Assembly (NCBI RefSeq): GCF_017813335.1 | Contig: NZ_JAGIYY010000005.1 | Coordinates: 124,001-188,000 of the forward strand | Direction of reading: 5' to 3' | DNA: 64,000 nucleotides | DNA from: Tianweitania sediminis | Lineage (GTDB): Bacteria; Pseudomonadota; Alphaproteobacteria; Rhizobiales; Rhizobiaceae | Shown: positions 52,264 through 61,655 of the stretch, in pieces | Numbering within the stretch: position 1 is the first letter of the stretch | Layout: every line of letters starts with the position of its first letter | Translations under genes and position numbers: made by a program | The notes under the pieces: generated by a model | Databases searched by the model: none | Seen by the model: the letters and a program-made list of their open reading frames with translations, nothing else | Told to the model about the DNA's origin: nothing

Positions 52264-53762
52264 CAAAGCGACTCCAGAAAGCGGATCAGCGCGTCCCGTT
52301 CATCTCGTTGCATGGCCGCGAACGAGTCCCGCGCCGCCTGCGCTTCGCCGCCGTGCCAAAGAATGGCCTCCTTGAGCGTTCGAGCACGCCCATCATGCAG
52401 GAAACCCGCTTCCCCGCTGATCGTGGTGGCTGTGCCGATGCCCCAAAGAGGCGGCGTGCGCCATTCGCGGCCTGTCGCTTGACCTTCCGGCCGATTGTCC
52501 GCCAGTTCGGCCCCCATGTCATGCAGCAGCAGATCGGTATACGGCCAGATCAGCTGGAAGCGGTGCGCCTCATGGGCAGCGTTTCGGCTCGTCACATATT
52601 TGGGCACGTGGCAGGATGGACAGCCTGCCTGGTAGAAGGCCTTCTTTCCGTTCAGGACTGTGGTGTTGCCGCTGTTGGGTCTTGCGGGGAGGGCCAGGTT
52701 CTCGGAATAGAATGTAACGAAATCCAGCAGGTCGCGCGGCACTTCTTCTGGCCCGAAGTCCGCCTGTGCGCCGTGCGGCATCGACCGGCACGCTGCTTCA
52801 GCTTCGCCGCAGTCCCCCCAATGATCCGCAAGGATCGGCGTTGACAAGCCCATGTCGCCCGCAAAGGCATGCGCGGTCTGCTGTTCCACCGTTGGCTGTA
52901 CGGCCTTCCAGCCAAAGCGGCCGATGGTGAGACCGCCTCGTCCATCGCCCACCATGTTTGGACGTCCGGAAATGCCGTCGCCATTGGCGTCATCGGGATC
53001 GGCTTTCGCCAGGATATCGGCCGGATGGATTGCGTCCAGCAGTCCCATGCCGCCCATCGGCGGCGCAATGCGCGCCGAAAGCATGAAATCAGGCGCCAGG
53101 GGTCCGAAGCCGAGATTGCCGATCGTCACGGCAGGCTTGCGCAAGATCACGGTTTCACCGCCAGATAGGCTGGCCGGGAACTCTTCATAAGCGATCCGGA
53201 CTTGGCCTTCCGCAGCAAGCCCGGCGACGGCAAAATCCTGAAGCTGCGAGCCATATGTCGGCTCGGGCACCGCCGTGAGCAGCCCCGCGTCAATTGCGCT
53301 TTGCTGTTTCCCGTTTGGAGGAATCGAGATCCGCAGCAGCAAAGAAACCGCATCGTCGCCCGCATTTGCTGGCGCGTGCCCGCGTCCATCCTTGATATGG
53401 CAGGACTGGCAGGCACGGGCATTGAACAAGGGGCCTAGTCCGTCCGAGGCCTGGGTCGAGGACGGCGCGCTGATCCATTCCTTGCGGAACAAGCCGTTCC
53501 CCACCACGAAGCGCTGCTGGTCGTCCAAGGAAAGGTTCGCCGACGGATGCGACAACGCGTTGGCATCCCGGGGCTTGAGCACCGTGGCCGCGCCGGCGGG
53601 CATAGCCTCGAAAGCTTCAGGCCGTGAGAAATCGGTCGCTGGCCGCGTCACGGACGCGACCTTCGCCTGGTCCTTTGCGCTGAGATCGTCCCGCAGAATG
53701 GCCGTTGCCGCTGCGGACGTAGCGGCGAGCAAAACCAGTGCGAGCGCGAGCTTGAGTTGCAT
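52263..53762 (-). CDS. Di-haem oxidoreductase-like protein (COG3488), periplasmic
   Basis: Periplasmic c-type cytochrome of 499 residues with a Sec signal (MQLKLALALVLLAATSAAAT). Two CxxCH haem sites are visible: ACQSCHIKDGRG in the N-terminal half and GCPSCHVPKY in the C-terminal half. The end HDGRARTLKEAILWHGGEA is typical of the thiol-oxidoreductase/DHOR family. It lies between two imelysin genes, as in known iron-regulated clusters, and could change the redox state of iron outside the cytoplasm. The gap to the IrpA-like gene is 41 bases. Confidence 0.9.
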   Translation of the reverse strand: MQLKLALALVLLAATSAAATAILRDDLSAKDQAKVASVTRPATDFSRPEAFEAMPAGAATVLKPRDANALSHPSANLSLDDQQRFVVGNGLFRKEWISAPSSTQASDGLGPLFNARACQSCHIKDGRGHAPANAGDDAVSLLLRISIPPNGKQQSAIDAGLLTAVPEPTYGSQLQDFAVAGLAAEGQVRIAYEEFPASLSGGETVILRKPAVTIGNLGFGPLAPDFMLSARIAPPMGGMGLLDAIHPADILAKADPDDANGDGISGRPNMVGDGRGGLTIGRFGWKAVQPTVEQQTAHAFAGDMGLSTPILADHWGDCGEAEAACRSMPHGAQADFGPEEVPRDLLDFVTFYSENLALPARPNSGNTTVLNGKKAFYQAGCPSCHVPKYVTSRNAAHEAHRFQLIWPYTDLLLHDMGAELADNRPEGQATGREWRTPPLWGIGTATTISGEAGFLHDGRARTLKEAILWHGGEAQAARDSFAAMQRDERDALIRFLESL

Positions 53763-53803
53763 TCCGCTTTTGTCCGCGCCGATCCGTGGTTCCGAGTTGA
53801 CGG

Positions 53804-55066
53804 CTATTCGAACACTGCCCCGGGATTGTCCAGGCTATCGGATCCTTCGATGGTCACGCCGCCGAGGTCGAGTGCTGTGATCACCCGCTCCAAAGATCGG
53901 GTTTGCGCCATCAGGCCGTCAATCACCGCCTGCACGACGGCGTTGCCTTCCGAGTTGCCTTCGCCGATCATCTGGTCATAGACTTCGCCGCCTTCCGCGC
54001 GCGCCTTCAGCGTCTTCGCCGCTTCCATGGTTTCTTTCAAACGGGTTTCCACCTCGTCTGCCAAACCCGGATCGGTTTCCCTTACCAGCTCCGCGAGGCT
54101 CGCTCCTTCGACCATGGAGCCGTCCACCCGCTGGTATCGGCCGTGATAGACATTGTTGATACCCACCACGTCATAGAAATGCGAGTTGTGGGTGTTGTCG
54201 GAGAAGCAGTCATGCTCCTCCTCGGGGTCGTGGAGCATGAGGCCGAGCTTCATGCGCTCACCGGCGAGCTCGCCATAGGACAGGGAGCCAAGCCCTGTGA
54301 GGATCTTGGTCAAGCCGTTTGCAGGATCTCCTTCGGCTACGGCAAGGCGAGCGGCGCCGCCGTCTTCCCAGTTGGCAGCCATCTCCTGGAGATCGGTCAC
54401 CAGCAGGTCGCTGGCCGCGGTCAGGTACTGAACGCGCCGTTCGCAATGTCCGCCTGTGCAGTTGGCGGGATCGAATTCGGTCGCCGGACGCGCGCCTGCG
54501 CCTGCGTCGCTTCCGTTTAGATCCTGTCCCCACAACAGGAACTCGATCGCATGGTAGCCCCGCGAAACATTGGCTTCGATGCCGCCGATTTCCTGCAGCG
54601 ACTCCAGAACCTCGGCGTTGATGGTGGAGGCGTCAACGTCCGTCCCGCCCACGCTGATCTTTGGATTGGCGATTACGTTGACCGAGTAGAACGCGTTGGC
54701 GTCGCTTTCGGCCCCGTAGCTGCCATCCACGTAATCAATCAAACCTTCATCCAGCGGCCAAGCGTTTACGCGACCTTCCCACTCGTCCACGATTGGATTA
54801 CCGAAACGGAAGGCTTCCGTTTGTTGGTAGGGCACCCGCGCTTGGAGCCAGGCCTGCCGCGCGGCGCGGAGCGTTTCCTGCGTGGGATCTGCGGCGAGCT
54901 CATCGATGGCAGCGTCGAGTTTTTTGGCTGTTTCCAAACTGTCCTGATAGCCTGCCAAAGCGATGTTGGAATAGGTTTCCAGCACAGCCGAGGCTTCAAC
55001 TGCCGACGCTGAAGAGGGAACGGCGAAGGCCAACACCAAAGCCGCAGTTCCGAAAGCATGTTTCAT
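53804..55066 (-). CDS. IrpA-like imelysin family protein
   Basis: Periplasmic or secreted protein of 420 residues. A Sec signal covers about 1-22 (GTAALVLAFAVPSSASA). The imelysin domain contains the conserved GYHAIEFLLWGQD (GxHxxE motif) and the IrpA-type block HDCFSDNTHNSHFYDVVGI; a Cys pair lies in NCTGGHCERR. It is the first gene of a four-gene leftward cluster with a di-haem protein, a second imelysin and a DUF1513 protein, known as an iron-regulated uptake unit in proteobacteria. The promoter region has an Irr-like half-site. Confidence 0.9.
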   Translation of the reverse strand: MKHAFGTAALVLAFAVPSSASAVEASAVLETYSNIALAGYQDSLETAKKLDAAIDELAADPTQETLRAARQAWLQARVPYQQTEAFRFGNPIVDEWEGRVNAWPLDEGLIDYVDGSYGAESDANAFYSVNVIANPKISVGGTDVDASTINAEVLESLQEIGGIEANVSRGYHAIEFLLWGQDLNGSDAGAGARPATEFDPANCTGGHCERRVQYLTAASDLLVTDLQEMAANWEDGGAARLAVAEGDPANGLTKILTGLGSLSYGELAGERMKLGLMLHDPEEEHDCFSDNTHNSHFYDVVGINNVYHGRYQRVDGSMVEGASLAELVRETDPGLADEVETRLKETMEAAKTLKARAEGGEVYDQMIGEGNSEGNAVVQAVIDGLMAQTRSLERVITALDLGGVTIEGSDSLDNPGAVFE

Positions 55067-55609
55067 ATGGCTGCTCCGCTCGTCCCCAAAGCCGCGCCGA
55101 AGCGCGTACCGGACGACAACAATCGGCCGGCAACCCGTCCATCAAGACCTGATCACGAGTTTCTGGAGTTTAGAAGTCAGCTTTAGGCAGTGCAAGAGAC
55201 ATTCATGGCCACCAGCACGTTTCGTGGGAACTCAGTTGTCAGTCAACATGGGAAAGCTTGTGAGAACAACGGTGGGGAGAAGACACTGGCGAGGGAGTGG
55301 GATACACACGAACGCAGCAAACCACAGAAAACCTGCGTTTCTCACCTGATCTTTGCCCAATAGGTAGGACAAGTTCGGGAAGTAATTAGCGCCTCATAGA
55401 AACGAAGCTGCCCGGCTGTTCACAAGCAGCAGGGTCAGTCAACTCGACCACCGTTGACCGAAGCTGAAGATCCTCACGAGCCGCGATCCCCACGGCTGCT
55501 CGGCTGCGAAAGATTATCGCGGGATCGCACGACACCCCTCATGCTCAGACTGCAACGCTTGCATATTCCCCCCAAACAGGAGCTTTCTCCTCATGCCTAG
55601 GAGGAGCCC
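55067..55609. promoter_or_regulatory. Divergent gap of 543 bases between iron cluster and FGE gene
   Basis: No gene is seen. On the minus strand a promoter-like pair TTGCAC (55195-55190), 17 bases, TAAACT (55172-55167) lies 101 bases before the IrpA-like start. The motif TTCTAAA (55175-55169), equal to one half of the rhizobial Irr box, overlaps its -10; the other half is poorly kept. This fits iron control but is weak. On the plus strand the only clear element is AGGAGGAG before the FGE start. Confidence 0.4.
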
Positions 55610-56551
55610 ATGACGAACCGAGACCTACCATCTTGCTGCGTCCCCTCCAGCGGAGCCGATGAACCTACTCGCTCGCCTGAGGTGCGACAGTCCATTCAAG
55701 CTGATGTGGTACATGAAGAGTGCGTCCTGAGCGGCATCTTCCAGATGGGCGACGCCTTTCGAGAAGGCCGGAAGGACGACGGCGAGGGGCCTCTTCATCG
55801 AGTAAATATTAGTTCCTTCGCGATCGATCTGGTCTGCGTCACCGTCCAGCAGTTCGCCGCATTCGTCGAGGACACCGGCTTTGTCACTACGGCTGAACGG
55901 CGCGGGTCTTCGGCCGTATTCCATCTGGCTGTGGCCGCCCGCTCGGACGACGTGCTGGGGGACCTTGGCATGCCGTGGTGGCTTGATGTGTGCGGGGCGG
56001 ACTGGCGCCACCCCTTTGGACCGCTGTCAGATAGCGAAGCGCTACTGGACCACCCGGTCGTGCACGTCAGTCATGATGATGCGCGCGCTTATTGTTTCTG
56101 GGCTGGCCGCGCCCTTCCAACCGAAGCTGAATGGGAATTTGCTGCGCGCGGCGGGCTGGACGGGCGGCGCTACGCCTGGGGGGATGAGTTGCATCCCAGC
56201 GGGGAACATCGCGCCAACATCTGGCAAGGTGTTTTCCCGACATTCAATTCTGGCGAAGACGGTTTCCGTGCCACCGCACCAGTGAAAGCTTTTCCGCCGA
56301 ACGGGCACGGCATTTATCAGACGGCGGGGAACGTCTGGGAGTGGTGCGCGGACTGGTTCGATCCCGGGTATTACACGGTCTCGCCAACCCAGGATCCTGC
56401 CGGTCCGGCTGATGGTGCGGAACGCGTTCTGCGCGGCGGCTCTTACCTTTGCCATGCCTCCTATTGCGACCGTTACCGTGTATCCGCGCGTAGCCGCAAC
56501 ACGCCAGACGCGACGGCCGGGAATATCGGTTTTCGAACCGTGCGTCGTTAG
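55610..56551 (+). CDS. Formylglycine-generating enzyme (sulfatase-activating)
   Basis: Cytoplasmic enzyme of 313 residues that oxidises the active-site cysteine of sulfatases to formylglycine. The FGE-sulfatase domain begins near residue 38 (GIFQMGD), with LPTEAEWEFAARGG, TAGNVWEWCADWFDPGYY and the catalytic region RGGSYLCHASYCDRYR. There Cys281 and Cys286 match the essential pair of human SUMF1 and actinobacterial FGE, and NTPDATAGNIGFR follows. So this is a true FGE, not merely a fold relative. AGGAGGAG precedes the ATG. Its client is very probably the Cys-type sulfatase at 61652. Confidence 0.93.
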   Translation: MTNRDLPSCCVPSSGADEPTRSPEVRQSIQADVVHEECVLSGIFQMGDAFREGRKDDGEGPLHRVNISSFAIDLVCVTVQQFAAFVEDTGFVTTAERRGSSAVFHLAVAARSDDVLGDLGMPWWLDVCGADWRHPFGPLSDSEALLDHPVVHVSHDDARAYCFWAGRALPTEAEWEFAARGGLDGRRYAWGDELHPSGEHRANIWQGVFPTFNSGEDGFRATAPVKAFPPNGHGIYQTAGNVWEWCADWFDPGYYTVSPTQDPAGPADGAERVLRGGSYLCHASYCDRYRVSARSRNTPDATAGNIGFRTVRR

Positions 56552-56578
56552 GAGCCCGCAGTCCGGTCCCTCAAAATA

Positions 56579-56615
56579 CAAATGTCATAACATGATTGAC
56601 ATGTCAGAACATTTG
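56579..56615. promoter_or_regulatory. Nested palindromes before the CUT1 importer operon, likely GntR operator
   Basis: An outer inverted repeat CAAATGT/ACATTTG (56579-56585 and 56609-56615) encloses the perfect palindrome TGACATGTCA (56597-56606). TTGACA within it is a perfect -35 hexamer, but no good -10 follows. The GntR/UTRA protein encoded at 60873 is the obvious candidate to bind here. Confidence 0.55.
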
Positions 56616-56655
56616 CGCGAGCGTGTGGCATCCGAATTTGAGAAGGGAGGCTCAA

Positions 56656-58047
56656 ATGGAATTGTCAAACTGGAATCGTCGTCTCGTTCTTAAGGGGCTT
56701 GCAGCATCAACTGCTGTAGGACTCGCGTCACCGCTGGTGGTCCGGCATGCGCAAGCCCAAGCCAGCGATCTTTCCGCCTACCAGTCCGCCAAGATCGACT
56801 GGCGGCAGGCCGAGGGTGAAAACATCACCGTTGCGGTCATCCCGGCGGGCTACTTTGAAAACCTCATCACACTTGCACCACAGTTCCAGGAGCTGACCGG
56901 GATCAATGTGCGCTTTGAAAAAGTGCCGCCTGCGCAGATCCGCCAGAAGGCGGTGCTAGACCTGACCTCGGGCACCGGAACTTACGCGACGCATGCCGCG
57001 GATCCCATGTATTACCCGCTTTACCAGGCCAATGGCTGGGTAGAGGATCTGACGCCTTACCTTGATGACGCCTCGCTTACCGACAAAGCCTGGTTCAGGC
57101 CAGAAGACATCGTTCCTTCCTGGCTAGCTGCCAACAGCATCGAAGGAAAGGTCTACGGTATCCCCTATGACGGGGAAGTCACCCTCCAGGTGCTGCGCAA
57201 GGATCTGCATGAAGCCAAAGGGCTGAAGCCCGCTGACGACTTCGAGGGCTTCCTTGCCAATGCCAAGGAGCTTCATGCGCCCCAGGATCGCGTTTGGGCC
57301 ACCGCCCTGCGCGGGCTCGCAGGAGCCGGGCAGAACGTTTACATCTACTCCTCGATCTTCCGCGCGTTCGGCGGCGAGTGGCTCCCGGGTGGCACCTTGA
57401 CCGTGAACGGTCCGGAAGCGGAAGCTGCCCTTGCCTGGTACGTCGACACGATGAAAACCTACGCACCGGCTGCAGCCCAGAACTGGAACTGGCCTGACAT
57501 CGCTGACGCGTTTTCCCAGGGCACGCTCGCCAGCTATATCGATGCACATTCCTCTGCATCAGTGATCAACAACCCCGAGAAGTCGCAGGTCATCGGCAAG
57601 ATCTCCTACGCACGTTGGCCGAAGGGACCTTCGGGTAAGCGTGTCAGCTCCATCTGGAACTGGGGCTTCCCCATCAACACCCAGCTGTCCGATGAGCAGA
57701 AGAAGGCGACCTGGCTCTTCATCCAGTGGGCTGCCAGCCCGGAAACACAGATCCGCACGTCCTACAAGTTCGAAGGCGCGACCCGCAGGTCCGGCGTCAA
57801 CCGCTTGTCGATGTGGGAAGACCCCGGCTACATCGAGACGGTGTCGAAGTTCGGCGACAACTTTGTCGAAGCGACGCTGACGGCATTGCGGGAAGACACG
57901 GATGTCGAGTGGCGGCCGCGCGTTCCGCAGTGGCCCGGCATCGGCGACGTTGTTGCCACAGCTGTTGCTTCGGCCCTGGCCGGCCAGGCAACGCCGAAAG
58001 CCGCGCTTGATGCCGCCCAGGAACGCGTTTCATCGATGATGCGATAA
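56656..58047 (+). CDS. CUT1-type ABC importer binding protein with twin-arginine-like signal
   Basis: Periplasmic binding protein of 463 residues, family 1 (sugar type). The leader WNRRLVLKGLAASTAVGLAS has an RR pair and points to Tat export, with a cut near AQA-QA. Sugar-binding features: VAVIPAGYFENLITLAPQFQ and LTGINVRFEKVPPAQIRQK at the N-terminus, and GIPYDGEVTLQVLRKDL. GGGAGG lies 8 bases before ATG 56656. It is the first gene of an operon with two permeases, an ATPase, a GntR regulator and a sulfatase. The ligand may thus be a sulfated sugar or other sulfate ester; that is inferred only from the operon. Confidence 0.9.
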   Translation: MELSNWNRRLVLKGLAASTAVGLASPLVVRHAQAQASDLSAYQSAKIDWRQAEGENITVAVIPAGYFENLITLAPQFQELTGINVRFEKVPPAQIRQKAVLDLTSGTGTYATHAADPMYYPLYQANGWVEDLTPYLDDASLTDKAWFRPEDIVPSWLAANSIEGKVYGIPYDGEVTLQVLRKDLHEAKGLKPADDFEGFLANAKELHAPQDRVWATALRGLAGAGQNVYIYSSIFRAFGGEWLPGGTLTVNGPEAEAALAWYVDTMKTYAPAAAQNWNWPDIADAFSQGTLASYIDAHSSASVINNPEKSQVIGKISYARWPKGPSGKRVSSIWNWGFPINTQLSDEQKKATWLFIQWAASPETQIRTSYKFEGATRRSGVNRLSMWEDPGYIETVSKFGDNFVEATLTALREDTDVEWRPRVPQWPGIGDVVATAVASALAGQATPKAALDAAQERVSSMMR

Positions 58048-58991
58048 TGCCCGTTGCAGGTCCAAATATCGCCGGGGAGCCTGACGCGCTCCCCGGTCTG
58101 ACTGGTCACGACCGGATTTCGGCGCGTCGGGAAAAGCGCTTCGCCACAGCGCTGCTTGCGCCCGCTTTCCTTGCGTTGATCGCCACGACGACCTTTCCGC
58201 TGTTGTTCCTCATTTGGATTTCCACCCAGCGCATGGACCTCGCGATGCCGTTCATGGACGGCTTTGCGGGCGTGGACAACTACCGCCAGCTTCTCGCTGA
58301 TCCGCGGTTCTGGCGGTCGCTCGTGCTCAGCCTTGTTTACACGGTTTCGACTGTTGTGCTGCAGGTCGTGATCGGCTTGGCCTTGGCGCTGCTGCTCATG
58401 AAGATGAAGCGCGGTCAGACGTTGTTTCGGATCATCGCCATCCTGCCGGTGGTTCTGTCGCCGGCGATCGTCGGCATGGTGTGGCGGTCATTCATGCTAA
58501 CGCCCGAATTCGGCGTCATCGATTACCTCGCCATCAGCGCCGGTCTCGGCAGTCAGAATTGGCTCGGTGATCCAACCATGGCGATGATCTCAGTAATCGT
58601 GATCCACACCTGGCAGTGGACTCCGTTCGCCTTCATGGTGCTCCTTGCGAGCCTCGCAGCGCTGCCAGACGAAATCTACGAAGCCGCGCGCATTGATCGC
58701 GCCGGTGCCTGGCAGCGGTTCATCCGCATCACTCTGCCGCTTCTGCGCCCTGCGATCGTGATGGTGATCATCATGCGCACCATGGTGGCACTGACCGCCT
58801 TTGCGGCGATCTATGTGGTGACGGCAGGTGGGCCCGGCACGGCCACCGAAATCCTCAACCTCTACGCCTACAGAAAGTCGTTCACGGAACTTTCGCTGGG
58901 TTATGGTTCGGCGCTCGCTGTTGCGCTGCTGATTGTCACTCTTCTCATTTCAGCAGTGTTGTTCCTGATGCGCCGGGAGCGCGCAGCATGA
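58047..58991 (+). CDS. CUT1-type ABC permease, MalF/UgpA-like
   Basis: Inner-membrane permease of 314 residues with six predicted membrane segments after a 30-residue cytoplasmic start. The EAA loop (IYEAARIDRAGAWQRFIRIT) and the following LPLLRPAIVMVIIMRT are typical. TAGGPGTATEILNLYAYRKSF, the conserved periplasmic region, is also present. Start in a TAATG overlap with the binding protein gene; the end overlaps the next permease gene (ATGA). Confidence 0.92.
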   Translation: MPVAGPNIAGEPDALPGLTGHDRISARREKRFATALLAPAFLALIATTTFPLLFLIWISTQRMDLAMPFMDGFAGVDNYRQLLADPRFWRSLVLSLVYTVSTVVLQVVIGLALALLLMKMKRGQTLFRIIAILPVVLSPAIVGMVWRSFMLTPEFGVIDYLAISAGLGSQNWLGDPTMAMISVIVIHTWQWTPFAFMVLLASLAALPDEIYEAARIDRAGAWQRFIRITLPLLRPAIVMVIIMRTMVALTAFAAIYVVTAGGPGTATEILNLYAYRKSFTELSLGYGSALAVALLIVTLLISAVLFLMRRERAA

Positions 58992-59821
58992 AAACCTTGC
59001 GCTCACTCGCCATCAGCCTGGCGGTTCTCGTGTTCATCATCGCATGGGTCTTTCCCATTCTTTGGAGCGTTCTGAACTCGTTCAAGACGGAACAGGACAT
59101 CCTCGCCTATCCCCCGAAGTTCTTCTTCGAGCCGACCTTGGCGGCCTATCGCGAAGTGCTGTTTGGATCGCAGTCGATCCTGCCCAACGTTTGGAGCAGC
59201 TTCGTAATCTCGATCGGCACAACCGTGCTGACGATGATCCTCGCCATTCCCGCAGCTTATGCGCTGGCGCGGCTCCGCGTGCCCGGTAAGCGAGGCGCAG
59301 GCTTCTACATTCTGGCTACCCAGATGCTGCCGCCGGTCGGCATCATCATCCCGTACTTCCTGGTTCTGCGGAATATTGGCTGGATGGACACCTACCAGGG
59401 CATCATCATCATTTATCTATCGTTTTCGCTGCCGTTCGCGATCTGGCTGATGGTTTCCTACTTCGAAGACATCCCGTTCGAGATGGAGGAAGCGGCCGCC
59501 GTGGACGGCGCCGGACGCTTGACCACGTTGTGGCGCATCATCATTCCGCAGGTGAAGGGCGGCATCGCCGTCACCGTTGTGTTCGTCTTCCTGAACGCCT
59601 GGAACGAGTTCCTGTTTGCGGTGGTCCTTAGTGGAAACACGGTTCGGCCCGTGACGATCGCAATGTTCAATTTCGTTTCGGTCGAGCAGACGCTTTGGGC
59701 TCAGCTCGCCGCGGTTTCGGTGATCGCCATGCTGCCGGTCGTTGTCCTCGGCGTCATCGCACAACAACACATCGTCAAGGGCCTAACCGTCGGCGCAGTC
59801 AAAGGGGGAGGCCGGCGATGA
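58988..59821 (+). CDS. CUT1-type ABC permease, MalG/UgpE-like
   Basis: Second permease, 277 residues, six membrane segments. Blocks: WVFPILWSVLNSFKTEQDIL, AIPAAYALARLRVPGKRG, ATQMLPPVGIIIPYFLVLRN and the EAA loop (EMEEAAAVDGAGRLTTLWRI). Its ATG overlaps the upstream stop, and its stop overlaps the ATPase start (ATGA), so all the importer parts are translationally coupled. Confidence 0.92.
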   Translation: MKTLRSLAISLAVLVFIIAWVFPILWSVLNSFKTEQDILAYPPKFFFEPTLAAYREVLFGSQSILPNVWSSFVISIGTTVLTMILAIPAAYALARLRVPGKRGAGFYILATQMLPPVGIIIPYFLVLRNIGWMDTYQGIIIIYLSFSLPFAIWLMVSYFEDIPFEMEEAAAVDGAGRLTTLWRIIIPQVKGGIAVTVVFVFLNAWNEFLFAVVLSGNTVRPVTIAMFNFVSVEQTLWAQLAAVSVIAMLPVVVLGVIAQQHIVKGLTVGAVKGGGRR

Positions 59822-60876
59822 CGGCACGTGGTCACGTCAAGGTAGAAAAGGTCGCGAAGCTGCATGGCCAGGTCGCAGCTCTGAAAGGGGTGGATTTCGA
59901 CATTCGTCCGGGCGAGTTCTTCGCGCTGCTTGGTCCTTCCGGCTCAGGCAAATCGACCACGCTTCGCCTGTTGGCCGGGCTCGACAAGCCGACACGGGGT
60001 CGGATCCTGTTCGATGGCAAGGATGTCACTGCGCTCGACGCGCAACATCGCGACGTTGCCATGGTGTTTCAAAGTTATGCGCTTTATCCGCACATGACTG
60101 TGCGCCAGAACATCGCCTTTCCCCTGGAGATGGCCAAGACGCCGAAAACGGAAATGGCGGAGCGTGTGGAAGACGCGGCCCGTAAGGTCAGCATCCAGCA
60201 CCTTCTCGATCGCCGCCCTGGCCAGCTTTCTGGCGGGCAGCAGCAACGTTGCGCGCTTGCGCGCGCCATCGTGCGCCGAAGTGGTTTGTTTCTGCTTGAT
60301 GAGCCGCTGTCGAACCTCGACGCCAAGCTGCGGCTGGAAACGCGAGCGGAACTCAAGAAGCTGCAGCGCTCGCTCGGCGTGACGGCAGTTTACGTCACGC
60401 ATGACCAGGAAGAAGCCCTGACCTTGGCGGACCGCATGGCGGTTTTCATGGAAGGAGAAATTCGTCAGATCGGGAGCCCCGCCGAAGTCTTTGCGCGGCC
60501 GAACTCGATTGACATCGCAGGCTTCATCGGCAGCCCACCCATGAACCTGATGAAGGCTCGCCTCGACAATGGAACGCCGGTCTTGGCCGGTCGTCCCTTG
60601 CCGCTGCGGGTCAAGCAGCAAGCCGGTGAGATCGTGGTCGGTGTGCGGCCATCGGCCATCACGATCGGGGAAGAAGGCATGCCAGCCCGGGTCGACCTCG
60701 TGGAGAACCTCGGCGACAACGCCATCTTCGACCTCAGTTTCGATGGCGGATTGGTTCGCGCTCGCGGGCCGGATCCGCTGGCCTTTGCGGAAGGACAACA
60801 GGTTGCCATCTCGTTTGATGCCAAGGACATCCATCTCTTTGATGCAGCCTCGGGCCATCGGCTGGAGGCAGCATGA
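59818..60876 (+). CDS. CUT1-type ABC ATPase, UgpC/MsmK-like
   Basis: Cytoplasmic ATPase of 352 residues. Walker A GPSGSGKS, Q-loop VFQSYALYPHMT, signature LSGGQQQRCALARA, Walker B LLDEPLSNLDAKL, H-loop VTHDQEE; the C-terminal TOBE/MalK-like domain (about 235-350, FIGSPPMNLMKARL) is present. ATG 59818 (MTARGHVKVEKV) has AAAGGGGGAGG upstream; the longer frame to 59695 overlaps the permease gene. It ends in an ATGA overlap with the regulator gene. Confidence 0.93.
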   Translation: MTARGHVKVEKVAKLHGQVAALKGVDFDIRPGEFFALLGPSGSGKSTTLRLLAGLDKPTRGRILFDGKDVTALDAQHRDVAMVFQSYALYPHMTVRQNIAFPLEMAKTPKTEMAERVEDAARKVSIQHLLDRRPGQLSGGQQQRCALARAIVRRSGLFLLDEPLSNLDAKLRLETRAELKKLQRSLGVTAVYVTHDQEEALTLADRMAVFMEGEIRQIGSPAEVFARPNSIDIAGFIGSPPMNLMKARLDNGTPVLAGRPLPLRVKQQAGEIVVGVRPSAITIGEEGMPARVDLVENLGDNAIFDLSFDGGLVRARGPDPLAFAEGQQVAISFDAKDIHLFDAASGHRLEAA

Positions 60877-61655
60877 ACCTTGCGCGTGCTAAAGCCCAGA
60901 GCCTTGCATCATCGGTGGACACGCAGAGCCGTGTGCCGCTGCACGTGCAGGTGCGAAAGCTGATCCGAGAAAAAGCCCGCGTGGGAGCTTTGGTGGACGG
61001 CGAGGGCCGCCTAAAAACGGAAGCCGAACTCGGTCAGATCTTCGGGGTCAGCCGCATCACCATCCGCAATGCGCTTCAGCCACTTGTGGACGAGGGTATG
61101 TTTGAACGCACCCGAGGCAAGGGCACTTTCCTGCGTTCCTCGGAACTCGAGGATTGGGGCGGTGCGCTGATCGGGTTCGTCGAGAGCGGGCGTGAGGCTG
61201 GCTTCGAGCCGACGGGAGCCATCCTTCATCAGGGAATGACCAATCAGCAGGACGCAGACATCGCCAAGATGTTGAACGAGCGCGCCGTTTTCGAGCTCAA
61301 GCGGCTGCGCTTTGCCGATGGCGACGCGGTTGCAATCGAGCAGGCCTTCTACCCACCCGACATCGGCCTGGAGCTTGAAAAGAGGGATCTCGCGGATGCG
61401 GCGATCTACGCAGTCTTCGAGCAGGAACTCAACTTCGAGATCAAGGATGCCGTGCAAACAATCAGCGCGACCTTGGCCGACAAAGAAGCTGCTCGGCTTC
61501 TGGACGTGGCGGTGGGAAGTCCGCTCACATTCACCGAGCGCCTGACGCGCGATCGCGACGATCGCCCACTCGAGCTTCTGCGCACGGTTTACGTGCCCGA
61601 GCGACATCGCTTTGCAATACGGCTGACGCGCCGAGCCTCGTCGCCTACCGAATGA
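60873..61655 (+). CDS. GntR-family regulator with UTRA domain (HutC type)
   Basis: Regulator of 260 residues. The winged helix (about 20-90) has PLHVQVRKLIREKARVG and EAELGQIFGVSRITIRNALQPLVDEGMFERTRGKGTF (the latter in two parts: EAELGQIFGVSRITIRNALQ and PLVDEGMFERTRGKGTF). The UTRA ligand domain (about 105-250) has FELKRLRFADGDAVAIEQAF. It lies between the ATPase and sulfatase genes with 4-base overlaps on both sides, so it is made in the same operon and likely represses it until the substrate or the desulfated product binds. The palindromes at 56579-56615 are candidate operators. Confidence 0.9.
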   Translation: MNLARAKAQSLASSVDTQSRVPLHVQVRKLIREKARVGALVDGEGRLKTEAELGQIFGVSRITIRNALQPLVDEGMFERTRGKGTFLRSSELEDWGGALIGFVESGREAGFEPTGAILHQGMTNQQDADIAKMLNERAVFELKRLRFADGDAVAIEQAFYPPDIGLELEKRDLADAAIYAVFEQELNFEIKDAVQTISATLADKEAARLLDVAVGSPLTFTERLTRDRDDRPLELLRTVYVPERHRFAIRLTRRASSPTE

